A stretch of 25,338 bases of DNA. Origin: a virus. Below, piece after piece: positions 7,301 to 15,231 of this stretch. The notes under the pieces are model-generated. The model saw only the letters and a list, made by a program, of their open reading frames with translations. It did not search any database and had not been told where the DNA came from. The stretch is from IMG/VR virus record IMGVR_UViG_3300006028_000033, positions 1-25,338 of that record, one strand, 5' to 3'. The first letter of the stretch is position 1. Every line of letters starts with the position of its first letter. The position numbers and the translations under genes are program-made.

Positions 7301-8719
7301 TTAAGAGGCCGCGACCGCTGGCTTTCCCATCGCTTCGAAAAGCGAGGCGTTCTTCGGATCACTTTGAACCGCCTGCCAGGCTGTGTCGTAATCTTCGCCT
7401 TTCTCGCTCATCCGCGCATTGACGAGCCCGAGCACTTGATCGCCCCTTGCCAGCCCGGTGCCTTTGCCTTTCCCGAGATCGGCGGTTTGAGATTGGGTTT
7501 TGAGCGTCTTCTGACGAGCGGCGAGCTTGGCGGCCTCGGCATCGAAATCTGCCGCATTGCACAAGCCGGTGATTAGCTCATCGCGTTCCGTCGCCGCTAT
7601 GCGGCCTTCCTTGAAGGCGGCATTGGCCAGAGTCGTGGCGTGAGATTTCCGGAGAGCGGCCGCCGCCGATTTAGCCGAAGTGAGTTCCCCTTCGACCGCA
7701 AGCTTCGCATTGGCGAGTGATAGTTTTTCGGCTTCCAAAGTCGTCTTGGCATTAGCCAGGGTGAGTTTTTCCGCCTCAAGGGCGGCATTGGCGGTTGTGA
7801 GAACCGTCACTTTATTCGCCAGTTCGGCCTGGGTGCCCACGAGGGCGATCGCCTTATCATTGGCAGCCGCGATCGCTTCGATGGGCTCAGTTTCTTTTAC
7901 GGCAAAGCCGAGAGCGGCTAGCAATTTAATGAGGAGTGCTTTTTCCATAGGATTTATATTTGAGTTTTGAGTCAGAGTTTCAGCCGAGTTCACGAGAGAT
8001 ACGCCGGTAAGATTGCCCTTCTGAACGAGGCCAATGGAGTGAAGGCGGAATGGCGCTCCGATCAGGATGTCAGGCGAGGTCTCGCCAATTTTCCTGACGT
8101 CCCAGTATGGGGAGAATTCGTTAAAGCCTGCCTTTACATCGCTGGCACCTTGTTCAGTCAGGACCGGTCGCAGTCGGAGCCCCCTGTCAGTGACCTCCAT
8201 ATCGGCAATCGTTCCGCGTGGAGTCTTGTCGGGATAAAAATTAGCGAAACGAGGCGCGTCGGGATGGCCCTTATAGATCGGCAAGCCCACAATAGCCCGC
8301 TTGATGCGCGCCCAGGCGCTTTTGAAGTTATCGACTATCTCATGGGCGTCCTCTTTTGTGAAGCGCTGGATGACGGCCCGGATCGGCTGAGAGCCGTTAG
8401 CGAGAGCCGCTTCGCGGGCTTTAGCCGCTTCCGCTTCGGTCTTCCGGCCATCCCTGCCCGAATGCCGGTAATCGCCGTAGGGAATCAATGCCCAGCCATC
8501 GGCATCGATGGCCAATTCATTCGTCAGGCCGATGATTTCAAACTCGGCGGGTTCGGCCGCATCAGCATTGGCGAGGCTAAAAATTTTCGAGGCCGAGGCT
8601 GAACCCTGCCTGCAGGACCGCTGCAAGGCCCGCTGCAATGCCTGCAATGCCATTTTGGGAGGGGGGGGTGGTATGATGAGACGGGCTAAACCAACGTCGG
8701 GCATTTGTGAGCGATTCAT
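7301..8719 (-). CDS. Mu gpI-like prohead protease with C-terminal scaffold
   Basis: A 472-aa protein. Residues about 58-245 match the gpI pattern: GLTNELAIDADGWALIPYGD, IYKGHPDAP, RGTIADMEVTDRGLRLRPVL, GFNEFSPYWDV and FRLHSIGLVQKGNLTGVSLV. The protease clips the scaffold during head maturation. Residues 258-472 are a helical, Ala/Glu/Lys-rich scaffold with a 14-residue repeat (LEAEKLTLANAKTT, then LEAEKLSLANAKLA, residues 317-341). An internal ATG at 7948 (MEKALLIKLLA) could start a scaffold-only product, as Mu gpZ does within I, but no strong ribosome site precedes it. Near the N-terminus an 8-base C run (8661-8668) encodes Pro residues 18-21; a second in-frame ATG follows at Met23. Confidence 0.85.
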   Translation of the reverse strand: MNRSQMPDVGLARLIIPPPPPKMALQALQRALQRSCRQGSASASKIFSLANADAAEPAEFEIIGLTNELAIDADGWALIPYGDYRHSGRDGRKTEAEAAKAREAALANGSQPIRAVIQRFTKEDAHEIVDNFKSAWARIKRAIVGLPIYKGHPDAPRFANFYPDKTPRGTIADMEVTDRGLRLRPVLTEQGASDVKAGFNEFSPYWDVRKIGETSPDILIGAPFRLHSIGLVQKGNLTGVSLVNSAETLTQNSNINPMEKALLIKLLAALGFAVKETEPIEAIAAANDKAIALVGTQAELANKVTVLTTANAALEAEKLTLANAKTTLEAEKLSLANAKLAVEGELTSAKSAAAALRKSHATTLANAAFKEGRIAATERDELITGLCNAADFDAEAAKLAARQKTLKTQSQTADLGKGKGTGLARGDQVLGLVNARMSEKGEDYDTAWQAVQSDPKNASLFEAMGKPAVAAS

Positions 8720-8722
8720 AGG

Positions 8723-10369
8723 TCAGGTGGTTTTGTGGGCTTTGGCGGCTTCGGCGCTGCCGGAAGCCAAGGCGGTTCCGATAATCTCCTCTAAAGCTTT
8801 CGAGGCGGCGCTATTGGCCATGACCCGGCGATAAAGGGCCGGAAGATCGGCCTTCAACTTGGCCTTGGCCATAGCCAGTTTGCCGGGATCAGTCATTTGA
8901 TAGAGATTGCCCAGCCTTGAGAGAATAGGGGAAAGCGTCTCGTAGATCGCCTGGCCATATTTTTCTCTGGCATGAGCCATGAAAAGGATCGAACGGCCAT
9001 CGGCAGAAGGATCCCCAGAATTGGCCAGGCTGGTCCGCTCGCTCTCGGGCACCACGGTATCTTTCTCGGGCAAAGTCTGCGCGATCGGTTTGAGCACTTC
9101 CTCGTTCTCACCGGGCGGCGGCACGCCGAGCTCGCTGCGGGCAAATTCCTGGCCGACGGCAACGGCATTGTTTACGAGGAACGTGAGCTTGTTGATTATA
9201 TCCGTGTTGTTCTTCCGCTCTGGCACGGTGATCTGCACATAGGCCAAGGGAAGTTCATCTCCGAAAAGCTGCCGAATGACCGTCCGGCTTACGGCGGTGA
9301 GCGTTTCCGACATGTGTTCGGCGTCATCCTGCTCCAGTATGATCGATTCATCCTGTTGCATACTCGCTCCCCTGCCTTCCGAACCTTTGCCACTGCTGAT
9401 CGTGGAAAGATCCGCGCCCCGGCAGATCGTGGCGATCGCACGGTCCATACGTTCAACCAATGGATGAAAGGGCAGTGTCGCAGATCCAGCTTTGGCCTCG
9501 ATCAATTCGATCATGCCGTCTTGAGAGAGGACGGCGGCAAAGTCCTGGCCAAATTGCGCGACCGCTTCCTCCATCTGCTGCCAGGCGGGCGAATCCTTCG
9601 GCGCCGCTGTCTTGCCGATCACTCCCGGAGTCCCAAAGCGTTCGCTGTAAGAGACCCAGTCCTTAAGGGACATGATCTTGAACATATAAGCGATCGCTAG
9701 CGGCTCCATGATCCCTTCGCCGACGGTGACCAGCCATTCATCCGGAGCCATGTCCTCGCCCATGATCGTGCCGAAGTAGTTTTTTATGAACCGCAATTTG
9801 CCGGTCGTGCATTCAAAGAACCAAAGGGGCACGTAGTTGAAATGCGCGGTTAGACGAGGCTGACCGCTGATCGGATCGATCATCGGCTTCCAAACGATTT
9901 CATGCACCGCATAGCGGAAGCCGACAGCCTCCATCATCTGCTTCACCAGGAGTCGGAAGCCGCCGCGCTGATCCTGCTCAAGGATGTGGGTCGCGGTGCA
10001 ATTCTGATAAAAATATTCGAGGGCCTCGCGATGCTGCTCGGCGCGATCCTTTTCGCTCTCATCGAGGCCTTCATTGACGAGTATATTGAAGCCGTGCCGG
10101 GCGATGGCTTTTTCGCGCTTCGGCAATGCCACGCAAATGACATCGTCGCGCCGCTTGATCGCCTCCATCATCAAAGAAAACTCGCGGAGGAATCCCTGAT
10201 AAAAGGTATCGATAATCCGCGCCAGGTAATCGGGATTGAGCTGGCGGATGGGATTAAAGCGGGAGCGCTTTACCCATACGACCACTTGCGGAGCGATATG
10301 CGAACTGTCGAGCGCCGGGGCCTGCGCCGTGGGATCATTTTTCACCGGAGCGGTGATGGCCTCATTCAT
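8723..10369 (-). CDS. Portal protein (DUF935, Mu gp29-like)
   Basis: A 548-aa protein, close to the usual length of Mu gp29-type portals. Diagnostic stretches: FNPIRQLNPDYLARII (38-53), RDDVICVALPKREKAI (74-89), HEIVWKP (156-162), SYSERFGTPGVIGKT (240-254), FHPLVERMDRAIATICRG (301-318) and the helix with ILEQDDAEHMSETL (344-357). Portals form the dodecameric ring at the capsid vertex for DNA entry and exit. The start overlaps the large-terminase stop as ATGA, and the protease begins 3 bp after its end. No anomalies are seen. Confidence 0.9.
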   Translation of the reverse strand: MNEAITAPVKNDPTAQAPALDSSHIAPQVVVWVKRSRFNPIRQLNPDYLARIIDTFYQGFLREFSLMMEAIKRRDDVICVALPKREKAIARHGFNILVNEGLDESEKDRAEQHREALEYFYQNCTATHILEQDQRGGFRLLVKQMMEAVGFRYAVHEIVWKPMIDPISGQPRLTAHFNYVPLWFFECTTGKLRFIKNYFGTIMGEDMAPDEWLVTVGEGIMEPLAIAYMFKIMSLKDWVSYSERFGTPGVIGKTAAPKDSPAWQQMEEAVAQFGQDFAAVLSQDGMIELIEAKAGSATLPFHPLVERMDRAIATICRGADLSTISSGKGSEGRGASMQQDESIILEQDDAEHMSETLTAVSRTVIRQLFGDELPLAYVQITVPERKNNTDIINKLTFLVNNAVAVGQEFARSELGVPPPGENEEVLKPIAQTLPEKDTVVPESERTSLANSGDPSADGRSILFMAHAREKYGQAIYETLSPILSRLGNLYQMTDPGKLAMAKAKLKADLPALYRRVMANSAASKALEEIIGTALASGSAEAAKAHKTT

Positions 10370-11913
10370 ATCGGCATGGCCCTCCCAGCCGTAGCAAGGC
10401 GCATGTGTCCCCGAATATTGACCGGCGAATAATGAACGGGACCGCCGCCCGAACCCGCAGCCCGCCGTGCCAATGCAAGGGCCGTGCAGCGGTCGCTATG
10501 ACCCTCTGCAGTCCGTGGGGCGGAATATGTATATTCCCCATTGCGGACGATCTGCCGCATCGCGTGAAGGTCTTCGCGCAAGGCCGTTGAAATCGGAATG
10601 CGCAGCTTGGTTGGCGCTTCGAAGGTCCGGCGCAGCCGGGGGAAAATCTCTCGCTTAAATCCGGTGGTGAAAGTGCAGAGCTCTATCTTGCCGAGGAGTT
10701 CATGGTCATCGGGTTTCCATTGTCCGAAGCTCTTGACGAGATAATCGCCCAGGCCAATGCCAGGGCCGGTATAATCGAAGCAAACCCGTTGCGCGCGAGC
10801 GATGCGCTTAGCGAGGATCTGTTCCTGCACTGGCGTCGGCATATTGCGCAGCAAGAGAATCTCACGCGTCCAGAGAATATCGCCTATTTTCTCCAGCGCG
10901 TAGCAGACTGTCGGATCATTGGTCCGGCCAAAATCTATCCCCAAATAAACCGGATTGGCTCCATGCGTTTCCCAAAAACTAGGATCACAGAATTCAAGCG
11001 CATCGGCGCTCTCCGCTAATGCGATGATCTCGTAGGGAAGCAGGACATTGCTGCCATCGAGGAATCGGCAGAGGAACTCTTGATCGAAGCCTTCGGGATC
11101 ATCGAGCGCCTCACGGATTTGAGCTACGTCGACCGGCAGGCCCATCAGGACGGCGTGGTAGATGGTGACCAGATGCCGGGACCAGGCCATCTTGGCTGAG
11201 TCTTCTTTAGTCCAAATCTTGTGCATCGGACTCCCCTGGCCATTAGGAGTAGTGGCGATGCGCACTTTCTTTTCTCCACCGCGCAGCGGATTGGTAATGG
11301 ACGGCAAGATCGCGCGCCAAGTCGCCGCCGGGTTCTCGAAGAAATCGAACTCGGTCAGCAGTATATTGGTGCTGCGGCCGCGAACGGTGTCGGGTTTTCC
11401 TGGCACTGCGCGAAGGCGGGATCCATTTGAGAATCTTATCTCCGCGCTTTTTAGCAGCGTCTCTGAACCGCTTCCCTCACGCTGCTCTTGGTAATCCTCG
11501 ATATAGAGATCGAAGGCATTGGCCCAAATCTTTCCCTGCTCCAGAGAGTCAAGCGATTGCCGCTCGGATGGGGCGGCGACCATCCATTCGGTGCCAGCCC
11601 GCTCGTTGCAGTCCTCAACTGCTTCGCCTTCACCCGTAAAATCTTTGCCTGTCTGCCGCGCCTGCAGAGAAGCCTTGAATCTGCTGCGATCGTGGAAGTT
11701 CGCGAATTGATATTCGAGAAGCAGACTGCGCGGATCATCCTCGGGATAAGGATTTTTCCAGCCGCTGAGGTTTGTGCCGAGCGGATGGGTCTCAACCATC
11801 TTGGCGAGCTTTTCCAAATCCTCATTCCAAAGCACATTGGCGCGGGCCGCGCGCTGCGCTTGTTCGACTTGGACGCGGAGCCTTTCGAGTGCGTCTTTTT
11901 TGAGGTTCGCCAT
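10366..11913 (-). CDS. Terminase large subunit (Mu gp28-like)
   Basis: I choose ATG 11913 (MANLKKDALERL; 515 aa). A longer reading to 12459 would lie entirely over the small-terminase gene and has a random composition. Motor domain: Walker A-like QARQTGKD (84-91), Walker B NILLTEFDFFE (183-193) and coupling motif IATTPNG (219-225). Nuclease domain of RNase H type: LGIDFGRTND (324-333), VCFDYTGPG (377-385) and HSDRCTALALA (472-482), which supply the acidic residues. It cuts and pumps phage DNA into heads; in Mu-like phages this is headful packaging from the integrated copy into flanking host DNA. It follows the small subunit by 2 bp. Confidence 0.92.
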   Translation of the reverse strand: MANLKKDALERLRVQVEQAQRAARANVLWNEDLEKLAKMVETHPLGTNLSGWKNPYPEDDPRSLLLEYQFANFHDRSRFKASLQARQTGKDFTGEGEAVEDCNERAGTEWMVAAPSERQSLDSLEQGKIWANAFDLYIEDYQEQREGSGSETLLKSAEIRFSNGSRLRAVPGKPDTVRGRSTNILLTEFDFFENPAATWRAILPSITNPLRGGEKKVRIATTPNGQGSPMHKIWTKEDSAKMAWSRHLVTIYHAVLMGLPVDVAQIREALDDPEGFDQEFLCRFLDGSNVLLPYEIIALAESADALEFCDPSFWETHGANPVYLGIDFGRTNDPTVCYALEKIGDILWTREILLLRNMPTPVQEQILAKRIARAQRVCFDYTGPGIGLGDYLVKSFGQWKPDDHELLGKIELCTFTTGFKREIFPRLRRTFEAPTKLRIPISTALREDLHAMRQIVRNGEYTYSAPRTAEGHSDRCTALALARRAAGSGGGPVHYSPVNIRGHMRLATAGRAMPI

Positions 11914-11915
11914 GT

Positions 11916-12455
11916 CTAGCCCATTCCGAAGAGGCTCTTTAAACGCTTCGCTTTTTCCTCTTCGGTCAGCTCGGCGTCCTTCACGATTCTCGTAGCCGTA
12001 TCCGCCTGCGCCGCCTTCTGTTCCAAGATCGCAATCCGCCGCTCCTGCAGGGATTGATCTTTCTCCTTGAGCTGCAGCTTGCGGGAATCGTGCAGCATCT
12101 TCGCAAGCAAGGTCAGCTCGTCCAGATTCCCATCCTTGGAGACCGCTCTCTCGAAGGCTTTTTGCCGGATCAGCGAGATCGTAGCCTGATCGAACTGATC
12201 CGGACTCGCCTTCATCGATTCGGCTACCGTGTCCGCGATCTCCCGTGCCTGCGAATAACGCAGAGTGAAACACGAGGACGCATAAAATTGTGACAAGGCA
12301 CCAGTAGAAGTCTTTATCGAAAAGTCCTGGTAAAGCCGCTCGCGCGCCTGATCGTAGGAAAGATTCTCCTCCGTCAGCCACCGGATAAGGGTGTCTCGCT
12401 GGTGAGGCGGGAGCGATTTGAGCTTCGCGTCGGAACGTGGTTTTTTTCCGCTCAT
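11916..12455 (-). CDS. Terminase small subunit (DUF3486, Mu gp27-like)
   Basis: A 179-aa helical protein starting MSGKKPRSDAKLKSLPPHQ. The pattern LPPHQRDTLIRWLTEENLSYDQARERLYQDFSI is the DUF3486 N-terminal helix-turn-helix region that recognises the packaging site. A long charged helix follows (about 85-165, with RAVSKDGNLDELTLLAKMLHDSRK and a coiled-coil-like LQLKEKDQSLQERRIAILEQ) that would oligomerise into the small-terminase ring. The start overlaps the upstream stop by 4 bp; the end is 2 bp before the large subunit. Confidence 0.85.
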   Translation of the reverse strand: MSGKKPRSDAKLKSLPPHQRDTLIRWLTEENLSYDQARERLYQDFSIKTSTGALSQFYASSCFTLRYSQAREIADTVAESMKASPDQFDQATISLIRQKAFERAVSKDGNLDELTLLAKMLHDSRKLQLKEKDQSLQERRIAILEQKAAQADTATRIVKDAELTEEEKAKRLKSLFGMG

Positions 12456-12901
12456 ACATGGTGCGAGAAATTAGCTGTCCGCCGCCCGAAGGCTCCGCCG
12501 CCTAACTCGGCGTGGCCGCAGGCTCCGACCGGGAAACGAGTAATCGGAATTGCAGCGGCGGACAGATGAAGGGATCCCAAGCCGATCCGCGAACGTAGAG
12601 CATTTGCCTCAAAGATATTTGGGCTCTCGGGCTGGTCGGTCTCTGGCTTGGGAAAAAGATTGGTCCTCGGGCGCTGCGCAGCTTGGCTATTTGGACGCGC
12701 CGATTTACCTGCGCTCACGGCGCTAGCATATCCTACCCGCCCGAGGACCACTATCGTCATGGGGGGAATATCGATGAGAGTGGTTTTATATCTGCGGGCG
12801 CATTCGCAGGCGACGAACAAACTGCCCACGAATAGAGACACCACGAGGAGCCCAAGGATGGCCCAGATGAAATAGACGGCTGGATGGCGCTGGGTTTTCA
12901 T
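12452..12901 (-). CDS. Single-pass membrane protein of unknown function
   Basis: I prefer ATG 12901 (MKTQRHPAVYFIW; 149 aa), which follows the previous stop by 4 bases and has AAGG about 9 bases upstream; ATG 12919 adds only six residues. One clear transmembrane segment lies at about residues 8-31 (AVYFIWAILGLLVVSLFVGSL). A Cys pair (ACECARR) follows directly after it. The remainder is low-complexity, Arg/Pro/Ser-rich and ends at the terminase start with a 4-bp overlap. The late part may be disordered. The C-terminal part is not convincing as a fold, so the true end of function may lie earlier. Confidence 0.5.
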   Translation of the reverse strand: MKTQRHPAVYFIWAILGLLVVSLFVGSLFVACECARRYKTTLIDIPPMTIVVLGRVGYASAVSAGKSARPNSQAAQRPRTNLFPKPETDQPESPNIFEANALRSRIGLGSLHLSAAAIPITRFPVGACGHAELGGGAFGRRTANFSHHV

Positions 12902-12905
12902 GGGA

Positions 12906-13163
12906 TCAGCCTTGCTCATGTTTCCAGGCCCGCCCTTCGTCGGTGAGCTTCCATTTGGTTCCCGTCTCCGTTTGCAGGCCGAGGATCCGGCCATTTGAAT
13001 CCATATAGCGAATCGAGTCGCCGATTTCGTGATTCGTGGGCGGAGGTAAAACTAGCATGCCGATCTCCTGTCGCAGCGTGGCATCGGGCAAGAGATATCC
13101 GGTGCAATTGTGGAGGACAGTCGCGCAGGCCCGATCGATCTTGTTTTCGCGGGGCGTTCTCAT
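12906..13163 (-). CDS. Small winged-helix-like protein (85 aa)
   Basis: Starts MRTPRENKIDRACATVLHNC and overlaps the upstream gene by 4 bp. The order helix, helix, then SIRYMDSNGRILGLQTETGTKWKLTDEGRAW looks like a small winged-helix domain: the final WKLTDEGR pattern is common in the wing and last helix of such proteins. It could bind DNA near the terminase genes, but in Mu-like phages genes at this position are mostly uncharacterised. The fold call is tentative. Confidence 0.55.
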   Translation of the reverse strand: MRTPRENKIDRACATVLHNCTGYLLPDATLRQEIGMLVLPPPTNHEIGDSIRYMDSNGRILGLQTETGTKWKLTDEGRAWKHEQG

Positions 13164-13519
13164 TTGCGTGCGATCTCCCCTTTCATTTGCCGCACTTCTC
13201 CTAGCAGCTCAGTGATGCGATTGTGTATGCCAGCTATGGACGTGGAGCGCCTGGTGTCCGCATGCGCGAATCCATCCTCAATCTTCTTGGACATTTTCTC
13301 GATACGCTCATCCATCTTTTTGTCCTCCGCATTCATATGCGCTTCCAATTTCTGGTGCTCTTCCTTGGAAACATATTGCTCGTGCAGAGGCGGCTCATGC
13401 CCGAAGGCCTTCATCGCCTGATTGTAGATCACCAGGAGCATCCCCAAAGAGCCGAGGAATCCGAATACTTCGGTCGGTGTAACCGGCAAAGTATCAGCGA
13501 GGATGAGGGCGAAGAACAT
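13160..13519 (-). CDS. Membrane-anchored coiled-coil protein (119 aa)
   Basis: Residues 18-38 (EVFGFLGSLGMLLVIYNQA) form a likely transmembrane helix, followed by a long charged helix (about 50-118) with heptad spacing: EEHQKLEAHMNAEDKKMDERIEKM, HNRITELLGEVRQMKGEI. This layout matches the DUF2730-like membrane/coiled-coil proteins found upstream of the terminase genes in Mu-like phages; their role is unknown, and lysis accessory functions have been suggested. Overlaps the next gene by 4 bp and follows the upstream one by 9 bp. Confidence 0.6.
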   Translation of the reverse strand: MFFALILADTLPVTPTEVFGFLGSLGMLLVIYNQAMKAFGHEPPLHEQYVSKEEHQKLEAHMNAEDKKMDERIEKMSKKIEDGFAHADTRRSTSIAGIHNRITELLGEVRQMKGEIARK

Positions 13520-13528
13520 TTTCTGGCG

Positions 13529-13792
13529 TCAGTTTTGGACTTTTACTTCCAATGGCATCGAGCTGCTGGTTGACGTGCTCGGAAACGGAGGGAGAGGCAG
13601 AGAGTTCGTTGCGATGGTCGCAGGCGGAGGAGGCGGCGGATCCTTCTTGGGGGCCAGGAGTTGTTCAGCGGCGGCCTTTACCTTGGCTTCCTCGGCGATG
13701 ATCCAGATGGAGATCGGCTTGCGGAAAACATAAGCAAATATGGCCGTGACTATGATCGCGGTGATGAGTGCTGTGATGATGATTGGGAGCAT
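13529..13792 (-). CDS. Small membrane protein with proline-rich tail
   Basis: 87 aa. N-terminal transmembrane segment at residues 3-23 (PIIITALITAIIVTAIFAYV), then a short amphipathic helix (EEAKVKAAAEQLLA), six consecutive prolines near residues 52-57 and a Ser/Pro-rich tail. A membrane anchor followed by a proline-rich periplasmic part recalls spanin-class lysis proteins (Rz1 is proline-rich), but there is no lipobox here. It sits between two membrane/coiled-coil genes in the probable lysis block. Role is inferred only from layout. Confidence 0.55.
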   Translation of the reverse strand: MLPIIITALITAIIVTAIFAYVFRKPISIWIIAEEAKVKAAAEQLLAPKKDPPPPPPATIATNSLPLPPFPSTSTSSSMPLEVKVQN

Positions 13793-13798
13793 GACGAG

Positions 13799-14536
13799 TT
13801 AGGTTGAGGTTGGACTGATGGCGGCACGGACAGATGCGGCTCGCATTCTGGCCTTGTGAAAGAAAAGCATGGCTTCGGCTGTGACGTCGTGGGCCGCGTC
13901 CGCGAGTGGCGCTAGTTGCGGGAAAATCGTCACGGCGACCGGCAATAGGACATGGAAAATGACGAAGAGCGCGGCGAGGCCAGCGATGCCATAGACGATA
14001 GTCCAATAGCGAAGAGCGACGGCGTGATCGTGCGTCTCGGCTATTTCTACGCGCTTCTCGGATTCTTTGACCCGCTGATCTGCGGCCGTGAGCTCGTCCG
14101 AATGCTTCGCGCTCAATTTATCCCGATCATCGAGACTCTTTTGCGCCTCCAGATGAAGCTGCGCATTATCGGAGCGCAGGCCATCGACAAGCTTTTGCAG
14201 GAATAATTCACGCTCGGAAGTTATCGCGCCATCCGCTTGCGCGGTCTTCGCCTCGGCGCGATCGAGAAAGGCATCGGCGAGTTTGCTTTCACGCGATGGC
14301 TGTGGATCCGATTTGATGGCGATATGGGCCGCATGCACGTCCTCCTGTGAGTCCTTGCGAAGCACCGTCGTCGCTTCATCGCGTTTATCCTGGGCTTGCT
14401 CCAGCTTCTGAACCGTGGGAGCAGAGGAAGCCACAGGCGTGGCGAACTTCTTAACGCCCCACCAGCCAAGCGCACCACCAACGATGATGATCCCGATGAG
14501 AACCAGATTGAGCGCGCCGCGAGAATTCTTCGTCAT
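13799..14536 (-). CDS. Two-TM coiled-coil protein of the lysis-like block
   Basis: 245 aa. First transmembrane helix at about residues 10-28 (LNLVLIGIIIVGGALGWWG), a long charged coiled coil (about 40-170, for example KSLDDRDKLSAKHSDELTA), and a second transmembrane region at about 176-205 (YWTIVYGIAGLAALFVIFHV), then an amphipathic C-terminus. The long helix between two membrane segments resembles an envelope-spanning protein such as an Rz-type spanin, though two anchors are unusual. It overlaps the upstream holin-like gene by 4 bp. No enzymatic motif is seen. Confidence 0.6.
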   Translation of the reverse strand: MTKNSRGALNLVLIGIIIVGGALGWWGVKKFATPVASSAPTVQKLEQAQDKRDEATTVLRKDSQEDVHAAHIAIKSDPQPSRESKLADAFLDRAEAKTAQADGAITSERELFLQKLVDGLRSDNAQLHLEAQKSLDDRDKLSAKHSDELTAADQRVKESEKRVEIAETHDHAVALRYWTIVYGIAGLAALFVIFHVLLPVAVTIFPQLAPLADAAHDVTAEAMLFFHKARMRAASVRAAISPTST

Positions 14537-14802
14537 GGCGCTTTGACCTCCTGCGGTTTTGTGTCCTTGGATTCCTGCCGTTTGTTATGGGCCGCGTAAC
14601 CCAAGACGACCATGTTCGCGGTCTGAATATAAAGCGGGACCGTGGGATCGATCGCGAAAGGCTTCTCCTTAAAAATAGCCAGATAGGTTACCGTCAAAAG
14701 CGGCACGAGAACCAGCGCGGGAACCGTGAGCATCACGAGCAGCCGGGTATGGCTCGGTTTCTTGCCGTCCGATAAGAAGCCTATCTTTGCGGGCTCGCTC
14801 AT
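14533..14802 (-). CDS. Putative holin
   Basis: 89 aa. Two hydrophobic segments, about 20-43 (RLLVMLTVPALVLVPLLTV) and 55-70 (VPLYIQTANMVVLGYAA), with a short connecting loop and a charged C-terminal tail (HNKRQESKDTKPQEVK). Size, two segments and a charged cytoplasmic tail are the usual class II holin layout. It heads the membrane-protein block that precedes the terminase genes, where Mu-like phages keep lysis genes. No endolysin is beside it, so this is a topology-based call. Confidence 0.5.
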   Translation of the reverse strand: MSEPAKIGFLSDGKKPSHTRLLVMLTVPALVLVPLLTVTYLAIFKEKPFAIDPTVPLYIQTANMVVLGYAAHNKRQESKDTKPQEVKAP

Positions 14803-15032
14803 ATAACCGCCTCCTTTTTCGAGGCAGAGGCGTAAATTTCCTCAATGGGCCGAAAGGGAACGCCATTGGAATCCACATCGCCACGAGCAGCCTTGGTGAA
14901 TTCCTTCTCGGTCATTACGCCAATGATAGTCCCCTTCGGCGTGCCAAGATGGAGAGCGATGACCGTCCCTTCCCGGCAAACCGAGAAATTGGAAACATGA
15001 TACCGGCCGAGGATGTCTGTCACGCGTGGCAT
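14799..15032 (-). CDS. First late gene, hypothetical (77 aa)
   Basis: A soluble protein starting MPRVTDILGRYHVSNFSVC and the first gene of the long minus-strand unit. Short strands with Gly/Pro turns (EGTVIALHLGTPKGTIIGVMT), an EKEFTKAARGD helix start, and a C-terminal helix. It overlaps the holin-like gene by 4 bp. It is too short and lacks the catalytic residues expected of an endolysin. No family is recognised. Confidence 0.55.
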   Translation of the reverse strand: MPRVTDILGRYHVSNFSVCREGTVIALHLGTPKGTIIGVMTEKEFTKAARGDVDSNGVPFRPIEEIYASASKKEAVI

Positions 15033-15067
15033 AGGCAGGCCGCGCGCTTGACGCGAAAGTGAATGTG

Positions 15068-15109
15068 AGCTGTAGTCGTAGCAGGCATTGCGCTACGAGA
15101 ATAACAGCT
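15068..15109. repeat. Nested inverted repeat in the late leader
   Basis: The outer arms AGCTGT (15068-15073) and ACAGCT (15104-15109) enclose inner arms CGTAGC (15077-15082) and GCTACG (15092-15097). Both pairs are perfect, with a 9-base central loop. It lies 36 bp upstream of the first late start codon. It could be an operator for a dimeric or tetrameric regulator or a structured 5' leader. It is not followed by a U-run. Confidence 0.55.
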
Positions 15110-15151
15110 TCCCGATTACCTGGCTAATCCCCCATTGGCTCCGTTGCCTCC

Positions 15152-15180
15152 ATTAGACAAAATTAGCTTTTTGTGGCCAA
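15152..15180 (-). promoter_or_regulatory. Candidate sigma-70-like late promoter
   Basis: On the minus strand a TTGGCC hexamer (15180-15175) is separated by 17 bases from TCTAAT (15157-15152), matching 4/6 and 5/6 of the consensus. Transcription would start near 15145, leaving about 110 bases of leader containing the nested dyad before ATG 15032. The position, just downstream of the terminator of the cargo genes and at the head of the late unit, fits. The match is modest and may be chance. Confidence 0.35.
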
Positions 15181-15214
15181 AAAAGAAAGCCGCCCCGGTT
15201 GAGAGGCGGCTCTT
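15176..15214 (-). terminator. Rho-independent terminator
   Basis: On the minus strand GCCGCC (15210-15205) pairs with GGCGGC (15194-15189) across a 10-base loop, and the second arm is followed by a T-rich run TTTCTTTTTT (15188-15179). It lies 17-55 bp after the stop of the 69-aa membrane protein and separates the cargo genes from the late operon. Confidence 0.8.
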
Positions 15215-15231
15215 TGAAGCGAGCGGAGGAG

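Noticed and set aside
7258-7362. Upstream extension of the 54-aa gene
   Set aside because: The extra 35 codons overlap the protease gene and look random.
8972-9700. Plus-strand reading of 242 codons opposite the portal
   Set aside because: Antisense shadow of the DUF935 portal, His/Arg-rich without motif.
11914-12459. N-terminal extension of the large terminase by 182 codons
   Set aside because: It lies over the small-terminase gene in another frame and has a random composition; ATG 11913 follows the small-subunit stop by 2 bases.
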